In this document: positions 6,013 to 14,449 of the stretch, one piece after another
Layout of the letters: the number at the start of each line of letters is the position of its first letter
How positions within the stretch are numbered: the stretch's first letter is position 1
Assembly (NCBI GenBank): GCA_937926265.1
Contig: CALAZS010000239.1
Coordinates: 1-19,844 of the forward strand
Direction of reading: 5' to 3'
Length of the DNA: 19,844 nucleotides
Source of the DNA: an uncultured Gammaproteobacteria bacterium
Lineage (GTDB): Bacteria > Pseudomonadota > Gammaproteobacteria > Chromatiales > Chromatiaceae
Made by a program: the position numbers and the translations under genes
The notes under the pieces: generated by a model
The model's database searches: none
What the model was told of the DNA's origin: nothing
What the model saw: only the letters and a program-made list of their open reading frames with translations

Positions 6013-7665
6013 TCAACCATCGGCCTTAGGCTTGAGCTTCATGTAATAGTTGATCAGACCATTTGTGGATACATCATGCGAACTTACCGGTTCGCCCCCG
6101 TTGATCTCCTCAAGGATTGCCTTGGCAAGTTTTTTACCCAGCTCAACCCCCCACTGGTCAAAAGAATTCAGGTTCCAGATCACGCCCTGTACGAATATCT
6201 TGTGCTCATACATGGCAATCAATGAGCCCAGCGTTTTAGGGTTAAGCGTGTAGTAAAGAAAGGTATTGGTCGGGCGGTTACCCGGAAAAACCTTGTATGG
6301 CAGCAACTGCTGTATCTGCTCAGTCGAACAGCCTTCTTTTTGCAGTTCATCCTGAACCTCTTCCTCGGTCTTGCCTTTCATCAGGGCCTCTGCCTGAGCG
6401 AAGACGTTGGACATCAATGCCCGGTGATGCCTGGCAATGCAGTGCTTGTTGGAAATGGACGCCAGCATATCAGCCGGTACCAGCTTGGTGCCCTGGTGTA
6501 TCAACTGGTAGAACGCATGTTGGCTGGCAATACCAATTTCCCCAAACAGAATCGGGCCGGTGGAATAATCAACAGCATTACCCTGGCGATCGACGGCCTT
6601 GCCGTTACTTTCCATATCGGCCTGCTGTAAATAAGCCGGAAAACGATGCAGGTTCTGATCGTAAGGCAATACGGCGATTGATTCAGCATTAAAGAAATTG
6701 TTATACCAGACGCCCAGCATCGCCATTATGACGGGTATATTTTTCTCAAGAGGCGCCTGCCTGAAATGCTGGTCAACCTCGTAGGCACCTTGCAGGAACT
6801 CTTCAAATTTTTCCGGGCCTATCGCAATCATGATGGGCAGGCCAATTGAAGACCACAGTGAATAGCGCCCTCCGACCCAGTCCCACATCTTGAAAACATT
6901 TTCCTCGGCAATACCAAACTCAACTGCCGCCTTCACATTTGCAGATACGGCTACCAGGTGTCTTGCCAACAGGGATTCGTCATTGATTTTATTGAGCAAC
7001 CAGGCTTTTGCCGTTTCCGCATTCACCATGGTGTCCTGGGTTGTAAAACTTTTTGAAGCAATGATGAAAAGCGTTGTTTCCGGGTTTAACTTTTCCAGGG
7101 TCTGGGTTATGTGGTTTTCATCAATATTATTGACATAATGAATTTTTAAATCATGCAGTGTGTATGGTTGCAGTGCCTCGGTTGCCATCATCGGTCCCAG
7201 GTGGGAACCACCAATGCCAATGTTCACCACATCGGTAATCGACTGCTGAGTGGCACCAAGCCATTCACGGCTTCTGATGGCATTGGCAAGTTTCCTGGTG
7301 CGCTCAAGCTCCTCGCTGACTTCCGGCATAATATCTTCGCCATCGGCAAACATGGCACCGCCGCTTCGGTTTCTAAGGGCAACATGTAAAACCGAACGCT
7401 GCTCGGTATGGTTGATCAGCTCACCACCGAACATCTGGTCACGCCAATGCTCAACATCGCATTGCTCTGCCAGTTCCATCAGCAGTTCGAACGTTTTATC
7501 GTTAATTCTGTTTTTACTGAAATCAAACAGGATGTCATTCAGAGACAAGGAAAAACGCTCAAACCGTTGATCATCTGATTCAAACAGATCCCGCATGTGC
7601 ACATCTTTTATTTCTTCATAATGCGCTTGCAGCGCCTGCCAGGCCGGTTTCTGTGTACTGCTCAT
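6013..7665 (-). CDS. pgi: glucose-6-phosphate isomerase
   Basis: A 550-residue cytoplasmic enzyme, the same size as E. coli Pgi. It interconverts glucose-6-phosphate and fructose-6-phosphate, linking glycolysis and gluconeogenesis to the glycogen genes on the other side of its promoter region. The first family signature is DWVGGRYSLWSSIG (262-275). The second is GVIWNLNSFDQWGVELGK (494-511). Expected catalytic residues are all present: E352 in MESNGK, H383 in SQHAFYQLIHQGT and K511. The substrate phosphate loop SKSFTTQDT is at 204-212. The loop usually written GIGGSDLGP reads GIGGSHLGP here, a change not known to be catalytic. AAGGTG eight bases before the ATG is the ribosome site. It is transcribed divergently from glgC and is followed by the RRM gene. 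Confidence 0.98.
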   Translation of the reverse strand: MSSTQKPAWQALQAHYEEIKDVHMRDLFESDDQRFERFSLSLNDILFDFSKNRINDKTFELLMELAEQCDVEHWRDQMFGGELINHTEQRSVLHVALRNRSGGAMFADGEDIMPEVSEELERTRKLANAIRSREWLGATQQSITDVVNIGIGGSHLGPMMATEALQPYTLHDLKIHYVNNIDENHITQTLEKLNPETTLFIIASKSFTTQDTMVNAETAKAWLLNKINDESLLARHLVAVSANVKAAVEFGIAEENVFKMWDWVGGRYSLWSSIGLPIMIAIGPEKFEEFLQGAYEVDQHFRQAPLEKNIPVIMAMLGVWYNNFFNAESIAVLPYDQNLHRFPAYLQQADMESNGKAVDRQGNAVDYSTGPILFGEIGIASQHAFYQLIHQGTKLVPADMLASISNKHCIARHHRALMSNVFAQAEALMKGKTEEEVQDELQKEGCSTEQIQQLLPYKVFPGNRPTNTFLYYTLNPKTLGSLIAMYEHKIFVQGVIWNLNSFDQWGVELGKKLAKAILEEINGGEPVSSHDVSTNGLINYYMKLKPKADG

Positions 7666-7885
7666 ATTTGGTGCACCTTGTAGATAGTTTTAGATTGCTA
7701 TGAATTGATTGCATGAATTGCATTTTAAACTTAAAGTGAATTTACCTGATTTTGCAGACTTTTAAAGTCTGTTGACGCTTTTCTTGCTTTCAGTCAATGA
7801 ATTGCAATTAAACTGGTGTAAGTTGTTACTCTCATTCTTGAATAAACATAAAAGTTTCTAGCGACAAGGAACTTCGGGGAACACT
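7666..7885. promoter_or_regulatory. divergent pgi/glgC control region
   Basis: This AT-rich 220-bp space must hold the promoters of pgi (minus strand) and of the six-gene glycogen operon (plus strand). The octamer ATGAATTG occurs at 7700-7707, 7713-7720 and 7797-7804. The last two copies extend to a longer match, ATGAATTGCA followed by T/A-rich bases and TTAAAC or TTTAAAC. AATTGCAATT at 7800-7809 is itself palindromic. TTGACG at 7772-7777 resembles a -35 box but has no good -10 at 16-18 bases. TTGTTA with CATAAA 18 bases on is a weaker candidate nearer glgC. I therefore do not assign exact promoters. No open frame of note lies here. Confidence 0.6.
7755..7771. promoter_or_regulatory. perfect 17-bp palindrome, candidate operator
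   Basis: CAGACTTT (7755-7762) and AAAGTCTG (7764-7771) are exact inverse complements around a single central base. The palindrome sits mid-way between pgi and glgC and abuts the TTGACG hexamer at 7772. Its size and symmetry fit the site of a dimeric repressor or activator. The regulator is unknown. Confidence 0.55.
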
Positions 7886-9184
7886 ATGTCGGCATCCAAA
7901 GAGCAGCATAAGCTGTATAAATATTATGTTGAACCACAGGCAGCCAATGCCCTGACCCAACGCACCCTGGCCCTGGTTTTAGCCGGTGGAGAAGGTTCGC
8001 GTCTCAAAAACCTGACCAAATGGCGTGCCAAACCGGCAGTACCGTTTGGCGGCAAATACCGGATCATAGATTTTGCCTTATCCAACTGCATCAATTCAGG
8101 TCTGAGACGCATTGGCGTATTGACCCAGTACAAGTCACATTCACTGATTCGCCACCTGCAGCGTGCCTGGGGCTTTCTTCGTGCTGAAATCGGCGAGTTT
8201 GTTGAAATTATTCCTGCCCAGCAGCGGTTAAAAAGAGACTGGTACAAAGGCACAGCGGACGCCATCTACCAGAACCTTGATATCATCTATCGCCATGAAC
8301 CCGAGTATGTAGTCATTCTCGGTGGTGATCATATTTACACCATGGATTACTCCAAGATGCTGCAGCAACACGTCGAAAGCAATGCAGACATCACCGTCGG
8401 TTGTATTGAAGTCCCCCGCGAAGAAGCTAGCGGTTTTGGTGTCATGTCTGTCGATGAGAATTTCAGAATCACCAAGTTCACTGAAAAACCGGCCAACCCT
8501 GAACCCATGCCCGGCAACCCTGATGCTGCGCTGGCCTCAATGGGTATTTATATTTTTTCAATGGACTTTCTTACCGGTGAACTGATTGCCGATGCTGAAA
8601 ATGAAGCATCCGATCATGATTTTGGTAAAAACATCATTCCAAAGAGTATCGAAACAGCAAATGCATTTGCCTATCCCTACCTGAACGGCAAGGGCGAACC
8701 GGCCTACTGGCGGGATGTAGGCACCCTGTATTCGTACTGGAAAGCCAACATTGAGCTTTGCGATATCGAACCCGAGTTAAACCTGTATAATCGTGACTGG
8801 CCAATCTGGACTTACCAGACTCAAAGCCCGCCGGCCAAGTTTGCTTTTGATGATGACAAACGCAGAGGTCAGGCAATCGACTCTCTGGTTGCCGGTGGCT
8901 GTATCATTTCCGGCGCCAAGGTGAAACGCTCGGTGGTTTTCTTTAATACCCATATTGAAACCGGTACCTATATCAAGGACAGCGTGGTTTTACCCAAGGT
9001 TCATATCGGTAAAAACTGTACGATCCAAAACACCATTATCGACAAGGGCACTGTTATACCGGATAACTTTGAAGTCGGCGTTGACCTGGAAAAAGACAGG
9101 GAGCGTTTTGTCGTTACCGAAGAAGGAATCGTACTGATCACCCCGGGGCAGATGAACCAGCGTCTGCATTTTGAAAGAGATTAA
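7886..9184 (+). CDS. glgC: glucose-1-phosphate adenylyltransferase
   Basis: A 432-residue enzyme, one residue longer than E. coli GlgC. It makes ADP-glucose and pyrophosphate from ATP and glucose-1-phosphate, the committed step of glycogen synthesis. The nucleotide-binding start is LVLAGGEGSRL (30-40). It is followed by KPAVPFGGKYRIIDFALSNC (49-68). The catalytic aspartate is D148 in GGDHIYTMDY. The glucose-1-phosphate lysine is K201 in FTEKP. K41 aligns with E. coli K39 of the fructose-1,6-bisphosphate activator site, so activation by that sugar phosphate is plausible. The C-terminal third is a left-handed beta-helix with hexapeptide-like turns (from about 335). GGGGA six bases before the ATG is the ribosome site. 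It is the first gene of the operon; the GH57 gene starts 22 bp after its stop. Confidence 0.98.
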   Translation: MSASKEQHKLYKYYVEPQAANALTQRTLALVLAGGEGSRLKNLTKWRAKPAVPFGGKYRIIDFALSNCINSGLRRIGVLTQYKSHSLIRHLQRAWGFLRAEIGEFVEIIPAQQRLKRDWYKGTADAIYQNLDIIYRHEPEYVVILGGDHIYTMDYSKMLQQHVESNADITVGCIEVPREEASGFGVMSVDENFRITKFTEKPANPEPMPGNPDAALASMGIYIFSMDFLTGELIADAENEASDHDFGKNIIPKSIETANAFAYPYLNGKGEPAYWRDVGTLYSYWKANIELCDIEPELNLYNRDWPIWTYQTQSPPAKFAFDDDKRRGQAIDSLVAGGCIISGAKVKRSVVFFNTHIETGTYIKDSVVLPKVHIGKNCTIQNTIIDKGTVIPDNFEVGVDLEKDRERFVVTEEGIVLITPGQMNQRLHFERD

Positions 9185-9206
9185 ACTTAACCAGATAAAA
9201 TCTACA

Positions 9207-10922
9207 ATGTCAGCTCATAAAGTCAAACTCGCCATATGCTGGCACATGCACCAGCCATGGTATCGCGAATCCATCGACGGTCAGTTTCATCTGCCCTGGG
9301 TATACCTGCATGCGCTAAAAGACTATGCCGACATGGCCAGTCACCTCGAAGCCCATCCCAAATTGCAATGCGTGGTTAATTTCACACCCGTGTTACTTGA
9401 GCAGATTGAAGACTATGCAGTGCAATGTAAGCACTGGCTGGAAACCGGTGAAGCCTTTTCTGACCCTCTGCTTAATTATCTTTCCGGTGTGACGCCAATA
9501 CCGGATGACGCCAAAGGCCGCGAGCAACTTATAAAGGTTTGTCTCAGGGCCAATGCAACACAAATGATTCATCCGTACCCGGGTTTTAACGATCTGTTGA
9601 AAACAGCCAATATAAAAGACGATCATAGCCATTTTGATTCCAGGCATCTTTCATATCTTAACCAGCAGTTTTTTTATGATCTGCTTACCTGGTATCACAT
9701 TGCCTGGCTGGGTTATTCTGTCAAACAACTCCCCGTTGTGCAGGGACTGATCAAGAAAGGTAAATTTTTCACCCTGGAAGATCGCACCCAGTTAATCAGG
9801 GTTTTTGAGCAGGTCATGGAAAGGCTGATAGGCCGATACCGGCACCTGGCCGACAGAGACCAGGTGGAACTGGCGATGACACCTTATGCCCATCCGATCA
9901 TGCCATTGCTGATTGACTTTAAAAGTATGCATGATGCCCTGCCCGAGGCCATTGCACCTGACAGTCCTGCCTACCCGGGTGGACATGACAGGGCTGCATG
10001 GCATATGGAGTACGGCATTCAGGTCTTTGAAAAATATTTCGGTCGCCGCCCAAAAGGCATCTGGCTCTCGGAAGGCGCTGTCAGCAAAGAGGCTGTTAAA
10101 TTACTCGACCAGTTTGATATCAAATGGACAGCTTCCGGCGAAGGCGTCTGGAACAATTCAAGTTACCTCTCCGGCCTGGATGTCAATGACCCTGAAATCA
10201 GGCGCAACCTGTTCAGTTGCAATGCCCTTGATAAAACTGACACCTGTATGTTTTTCAGGGATGACGGCCTATCCGACCTGATTGGTTTTGAGTATCAGAG
10301 CTGGAATGCTGATGATGCGGTTGCGGATTTTGTTAATCACGTAAATAACATTGCTGCATTTCTTGATGATTCAGAAGAAGACCATGTAATCAGCGTTATC
10401 CTGGATGGTGAAAACGCCTGGGAATACTACCCTGACAATGGTTTCCATTTCCTCGATAAACTCTTTAAAACACTTTCCGAAAGCAAAGAAGTACCAACCT
10501 GCACGCTTGCCGATGCAACGGATACGTGCTCGAGTGTCAGACTGCCGAAACTATGCGCCGGCAGCTGGGTATACGGTTCATTTTCAACCTGGATTGGCGA
10601 GCAGGATAAAAACCTCGGCTGGGATCTGCTGGTAGCTGCCAAACAGGCTTATGACGATAACATCGACCAGTTAAGTCAGGATGAACAGCATGTTGCAGGA
10701 CTGCAGCTGGCAGTCTGCGAAGGCTCCGACTGGTTCTGGTGGTTTGGCGATTACAATCCGTCGGACAGTGTCCGCGATTTTGACAGCCTCTACCGACTGC
10801 AGCTGCAGCGTCTCTACCGGATGCTGAAGCTCGACATACCTGACTCTCTTTATGAACCCATATCCGAAGGTGGTGGCGATGCCGAAAATGCCGGCACCAT
10901 GAGACGAGGGCATGATGGATAG
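9207..10922 (+). CDS. GH57 family glycoside hydrolase (alpha-amylase / amylopullulanase type)
   Basis: A 571-residue cytoplasmic protein of glycoside hydrolase family 57. These enzymes cleave or transfer alpha-1,4 and sometimes alpha-1,6 glucans by a retaining mechanism. The family's first region is ICWHMHQPWYRES (10-22). The predicted nucleophile E289 is in GIWLSEGAVS (284-293). The second catalytic acid is D400 in VILDGENAWEYYPDNG (397-412). A C-terminal block with GSWVYGSFSTWIG and SDWFWWFGDYN completes the long form seen beside glycogen genes in other bacteria. The ATG at 9207 is chosen because the fold begins a few residues after it; an upstream TTG at 9171 would overlap glgC and has no ribosome site. 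The stop overlaps the malQ start. It may trim branches that GlgP cannot remove; alpha-1,6 activity is not provable from sequence. Confidence 0.9.
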   Translation: MSAHKVKLAICWHMHQPWYRESIDGQFHLPWVYLHALKDYADMASHLEAHPKLQCVVNFTPVLLEQIEDYAVQCKHWLETGEAFSDPLLNYLSGVTPIPDDAKGREQLIKVCLRANATQMIHPYPGFNDLLKTANIKDDHSHFDSRHLSYLNQQFFYDLLTWYHIAWLGYSVKQLPVVQGLIKKGKFFTLEDRTQLIRVFEQVMERLIGRYRHLADRDQVELAMTPYAHPIMPLLIDFKSMHDALPEAIAPDSPAYPGGHDRAAWHMEYGIQVFEKYFGRRPKGIWLSEGAVSKEAVKLLDQFDIKWTASGEGVWNNSSYLSGLDVNDPEIRRNLFSCNALDKTDTCMFFRDDGLSDLIGFEYQSWNADDAVADFVNHVNNIAAFLDDSEEDHVISVILDGENAWEYYPDNGFHFLDKLFKTLSESKEVPTCTLADATDTCSSVRLPKLCAGSWVYGSFSTWIGEQDKNLGWDLLVAAKQAYDDNIDQLSQDEQHVAGLQLAVCEGSDWFWWFGDYNPSDSVRDFDSLYRLQLQRLYRMLKLDIPDSLYEPISEGGGDAENAGTMRRGHDG

Positions 10923-12279
10923 CAATCCTCTACTGCAGAGACGCGCCGGCGTTTTACTGCATCCGACGTCACTTCCATCCGGCACCCTGAACGAGGCTGA
11001 GCAATGGATAGACTGGCTTAGCCACTGCCATTTTTCAATCTGGCAAATGTTGCCCCTGTCTATTCCTGACAGTCATGGCTCTCCCTATCAAAGCCACTCC
11101 GCTTTTGCCATGAATACCGCCTTGACCGGCCAGCATACTCCCAGGCCCGAGATTCACCCTGCGGAATTCAGCCGTTTTATCGAACATCAGTCCGACTGGC
11201 TTACTGACTTTGCCCTTTACAGTATTCTAAAAAACAAATTTGATGATAAACCATGGTACGACTGGCCGGATGAATTCAAAAGCCGGGATGAAGCATCCCT
11301 GCTGTCTTTTCAGACTGAAAACCTTGAAGCAATAGATGCCGTCATGTGGCACCAGTTCGATATATTCAAACGCTGGCATGAAATTCATGAATATGCCCGG
11401 GGCAAAGGCATTTACCTGTTTGGTGATCTCCCTATTTTTGTTGCGCTCGACAGCTCGGATGTCTGGTCAAATCCCGAGCAGTTTTTACTCGATGATGAAC
11501 TCAAGCCGGTTTACATTGCAGGTGTTCCACCGGATTATTTTTCTGAAACCGGCCAGCGCTGGGGTAACCCGCATTACAACTGGGAGCAAATGCAGGGAGA
11601 TGGGTTTTCCTGGTGGAAAAAAAGGATGAAACATGCATTTGAAAGCTTTGACATCATTCGCATCGATCACTTTCGTGGCCTGCAGGCCAGCTGGATGATA
11701 CCTGCTGATGCGGAAACTGCCATTGACGGTTTTTGGCAGGAAGCTCCCGGTGATGAACTGCTTAGCGCTTTGGAAAACGAATTTGGTAAACCGGCGATTG
11801 TTGCCGAGGACCTTGGCGTGATCACCGATGAGGTAAAACAGTTACGCGACAGTCACAGGTTACCCGGTATGTCTATTTTACAGTTTGCCTTTGATGCCTT
11901 TGAGGACAACCCCCACAAACCGGTTAATATCACCCCGCAGACTGTTGTTTATTCAGGCACCCATGACAACAACACCTCTGCAGGCTGGTTTAACGGACTG
12001 TTAGCGAATGAACAAAAATTCGTTTTTGAAGTGTTGCAGACAGCACCCAGGCAGGACATCGCCCATTGCCTGGTGGAAGCCGCCTTTCATTCAAATGCCA
12101 ACACGGCGATTGTACCGCTGCAGGATTTGTTGCAACTGGATGAAACTGCCCGCATGAACACGCCCGGACAGATTGAAAACAACTGGCAGTGGCAATTCAA
12201 CTGGGAGCAACTTGATAACGACACCTGCAATTACAGTCAACAACATATTGATGCATCAGGAAGATTTAATGCAAATTGA
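10915..12279 (+). CDS. malQ: 4-alpha-glucanotransferase, compact form
   Basis: A 454-residue GH77 amylomaltase that transfers alpha-1,4-glucan segments between chains, probably recycling short maltodextrins left by phosphorolysis. The start RRAGVLLHPTSLPSG is typical. The nucleophile D251 is in IRIDHFRG, the acid/base E298 in VAEDLGVIT, and the third acid D351 in SGTHDNN. The ending RMNTPGQIENNWQWQF is also characteristic. Family members usually have about 490-700 residues. Here the segment after the N-terminal motif lacks the usual GIGDLG and the region after SAFAMNTAL is shortened, so substrate range may differ. Two ATGs lie in tandem (10912, 10915). The second is preferred because GAGG sits five bases upstream. 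The gene overlaps the GH57 stop by 8 bp and the glgB start by 11 bp, so translation is probably coupled. Confidence 0.95.
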   Translation: MDSNPLLQRRAGVLLHPTSLPSGTLNEAEQWIDWLSHCHFSIWQMLPLSIPDSHGSPYQSHSAFAMNTALTGQHTPRPEIHPAEFSRFIEHQSDWLTDFALYSILKNKFDDKPWYDWPDEFKSRDEASLLSFQTENLEAIDAVMWHQFDIFKRWHEIHEYARGKGIYLFGDLPIFVALDSSDVWSNPEQFLLDDELKPVYIAGVPPDYFSETGQRWGNPHYNWEQMQGDGFSWWKKRMKHAFESFDIIRIDHFRGLQASWMIPADAETAIDGFWQEAPGDELLSALENEFGKPAIVAEDLGVITDEVKQLRDSHRLPGMSILQFAFDAFEDNPHKPVNITPQTVVYSGTHDNNTSAGWFNGLLANEQKFVFEVLQTAPRQDIAHCLVEAAFHSNANTAIVPLQDLLQLDETARMNTPGQIENNWQWQFNWEQLDNDTCNYSQQHIDASGRFNAN

Positions 12280-14449
12280 CAGATTAGAAAAACTTGCCGA
12301 GTTACAGCAGGGCGTCTTGCATGACCCATTTGTTTTACTTGGTCGTCACCAGGAAAACCGTAAAAACCTGGTTCGTGCATTTATGCCATCAGCCGAACAG
12401 GTTGAAGTGGCAGGAGCCGGCCCGATGAAACGCATCAGCGGTACAGACTTTTTTGAATGCGAACTGTCTGCTGAAGAATCGGAATCATTGCCACAGCATT
12501 ATTCTCTTAAATGGCAGGAAAAAGGCGATAAAAAATGGTACGAGGCTGTCTCGCCTTACAGCTTTCTTCCGCAAATAAGTGATTTTGACCTGCAGCTTTT
12601 TTCATCCGGCAGCCATCACCACGTTTATCGTCATCTTGGCGCGCACCTGACGACCATTGATGATATAGAGGGCTGTCTGTTTTCTGTCTGGGCACCTGCA
12701 GTTAAACGCGTTAGCGTTGTCGGTGACTTCAATGGCTGGAATGGTCTTCGCCATCCAATGCGGAGTCGTGGAGAATCCGGGGTCTGGGAACTCTTTATTC
12801 CAGGTCTGATGGAAAATGACCTCTACAAGTTTGAAATACTTGACCGTCATGGCAACCTGTTTTTGAAGACAGACCCGTATGCCCATTCAATGACCCTCAG
12901 ACCCGATACCGCCTCGAAGATCTGCCCCAAAAGCAGACATCACTGGCTCGATGAACAATGGATGACTGACAGGGCCACATGGAACTGGCAGCAGAAGCCG
13001 ATGAGCATTTATGAAGTACATCCCGGTTCATGGATGCGGCACCAGGACAACAGCTTTTTAAATTACCGCTTAATGGCTGAAAGACTGGTCGAATATGTGC
13101 TTGATCTTGGTTATACGCATATCGAGTTACTGCCTGTAATGGAACATCCGCTTGACCAGTCCTGGGGTTACCAGGTTAGCGGTTACTTTGCACCCACTTC
13201 ACGCTTTGGTACACCGGATGACTTCCGCTACCTGGTAGATCTTTGCCACCAGAACAACATCGGCGTAATTCTTGACTGGGTTCCCGGTCACTTTCCAAAA
13301 GATGAATTCGCACTGGGCAGGTTCACCGGTGAAGCACTCTATGAACATGCTGACCCAAGACGCGGCGAACACCGTGAGTGGGGTACCTATATATTTGACT
13401 ATGGCCGCAACGAGGTGCGCAACTTCCTGCTGGCCAATGCGGTTTACTGGTTCGAGGAATTTCACATAGATGGCATCCGTGTCGATGCAGTGGCTTCCAT
13501 GCTTTACCTGGATTATTCACGCGATGCTGGTGACTGGCTGCCCAACCAGTTCGGTGGCCGCGAAAACCTTGACGCCATTAACTTTCTAAAGGAAGTCAAT
13601 GAAGTCATTCATAACCTGTTTCCGGGCGGCTTGACCATTGCCGAAGAATCTACCGCCTGGCCAATGGTATCGAGACCGGTTTATGCCGGGGGCCTGGGCT
13701 TTAGCATGAAGTGGAATATGGGCTGGATGAATGACACGCTCGATTACATGGAAAAAGAACCGGTTCATCGCAGCTATCACCACAACAACCTGACCTTCAG
13801 TCAGCTTTATGCCTACACGGAAAACTTTGTCCTGCCGCTTTCACATGACGAAGTTGTTCACATGAAGCAAAGCCTGCTTGAAAAAATGCCGGGTGATCAA
13901 TGGCAGAAATTTGCCAACCTGCGCCTGCTTTATTTCTGGCAGTTCATGCATCCCGGCAAGAAGCTGATGTTCATGGCCGGTGAATTTGGCCAGTGGCATG
14001 AATGGAACGAATCTGAACCGATCGACTGGGCATTACTGCAGTACGATACGCATCGTGGTATCCAGCAACTTGTGCGGGATCTCAATCGCAATTACCGGAC
14101 AATGCCTGCCCTGCATCAGCATGATTTTGATGCCGAGGGCTTTGAATGGATCGATTGTAATGATGCCCAGCAATCAGTGCTTGCCTTCATGCGAAAAGAA
14201 GCTTCGGAAACCCTGTTGTGTATTTTCAACTTCACCCCGGTGGTCAGGGAAAACTATCGTATCGGCCTGCCACAGGCTGGCTTATACCAGGAATTAATCA
14301 ACACCGATTCAGCATCATACGGCGGCAGCAATTGCGGTAATGCCGGGATGATACACTCCGACAACCTGCCGTGGGTGGGTTTTGATTGCTCCGTTGAACT
14401 GACTCTGCCACCTCTTGGTGGATTACTGCTGAAAAGGACTGACGACTGA
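12269..14449 (+). CDS. glgB: 1,4-alpha-glucan branching enzyme
   Basis: A 726-residue GH13 enzyme, close to E. coli GlgB (728). It cuts alpha-1,4 chains and rejoins them as alpha-1,6 branches. An N-terminal domain (1-110) with HDPFVLLGRH is followed by a carbohydrate-binding module (about 118-225) with VWAPAVKRVSVVGDFNGWN, as in full-length enterobacterial-type enzymes. The catalytic barrel shows the nucleophile D406 in DGIRVDAVASML, E459 in TIAEEST and D527 in LSHDEVVHMK. The conserved GQWHEWNE is at 574-581. The open frame reaches back to 12173 inside malQ, but the ATG at 12269 is chosen. AGGA seven bases upstream supports it, and homologues begin with a similar short leader. The stop codon and the glgA start share a base (TGATG). 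Confidence 0.98.
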   Translation: MQIDRLEKLAELQQGVLHDPFVLLGRHQENRKNLVRAFMPSAEQVEVAGAGPMKRISGTDFFECELSAEESESLPQHYSLKWQEKGDKKWYEAVSPYSFLPQISDFDLQLFSSGSHHHVYRHLGAHLTTIDDIEGCLFSVWAPAVKRVSVVGDFNGWNGLRHPMRSRGESGVWELFIPGLMENDLYKFEILDRHGNLFLKTDPYAHSMTLRPDTASKICPKSRHHWLDEQWMTDRATWNWQQKPMSIYEVHPGSWMRHQDNSFLNYRLMAERLVEYVLDLGYTHIELLPVMEHPLDQSWGYQVSGYFAPTSRFGTPDDFRYLVDLCHQNNIGVILDWVPGHFPKDEFALGRFTGEALYEHADPRRGEHREWGTYIFDYGRNEVRNFLLANAVYWFEEFHIDGIRVDAVASMLYLDYSRDAGDWLPNQFGGRENLDAINFLKEVNEVIHNLFPGGLTIAEESTAWPMVSRPVYAGGLGFSMKWNMGWMNDTLDYMEKEPVHRSYHHNNLTFSQLYAYTENFVLPLSHDEVVHMKQSLLEKMPGDQWQKFANLRLLYFWQFMHPGKKLMFMAGEFGQWHEWNESEPIDWALLQYDTHRGIQQLVRDLNRNYRTMPALHQHDFDAEGFEWIDCNDAQQSVLAFMRKEASETLLCIFNFTPVVRENYRIGLPQAGLYQELINTDSASYGGSNCGNAGMIHSDNLPWVGFDCSVELTLPPLGGLLLKRTDD

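Noticed and set aside
6297..6692. 131-codon plus-strand frame opposite pgi
   Set aside because: The opposite strand encodes fully conserved Pgi, and the frame shows no family motif or ribosome site.
9171..9206. Upstream TTG start for the GH57 gene
   Set aside because: It would overlap glgC, has no ribosome site and adds 12 residues not needed by the fold; the ATG at 9207 fits the family.
12173..12268. Longer N-terminus for GlgB beginning inside malQ
   Set aside because: The frame there opens with TTG and encodes low-complexity residues; the ATG at 12269 has an AGGA site and matches GlgB length.
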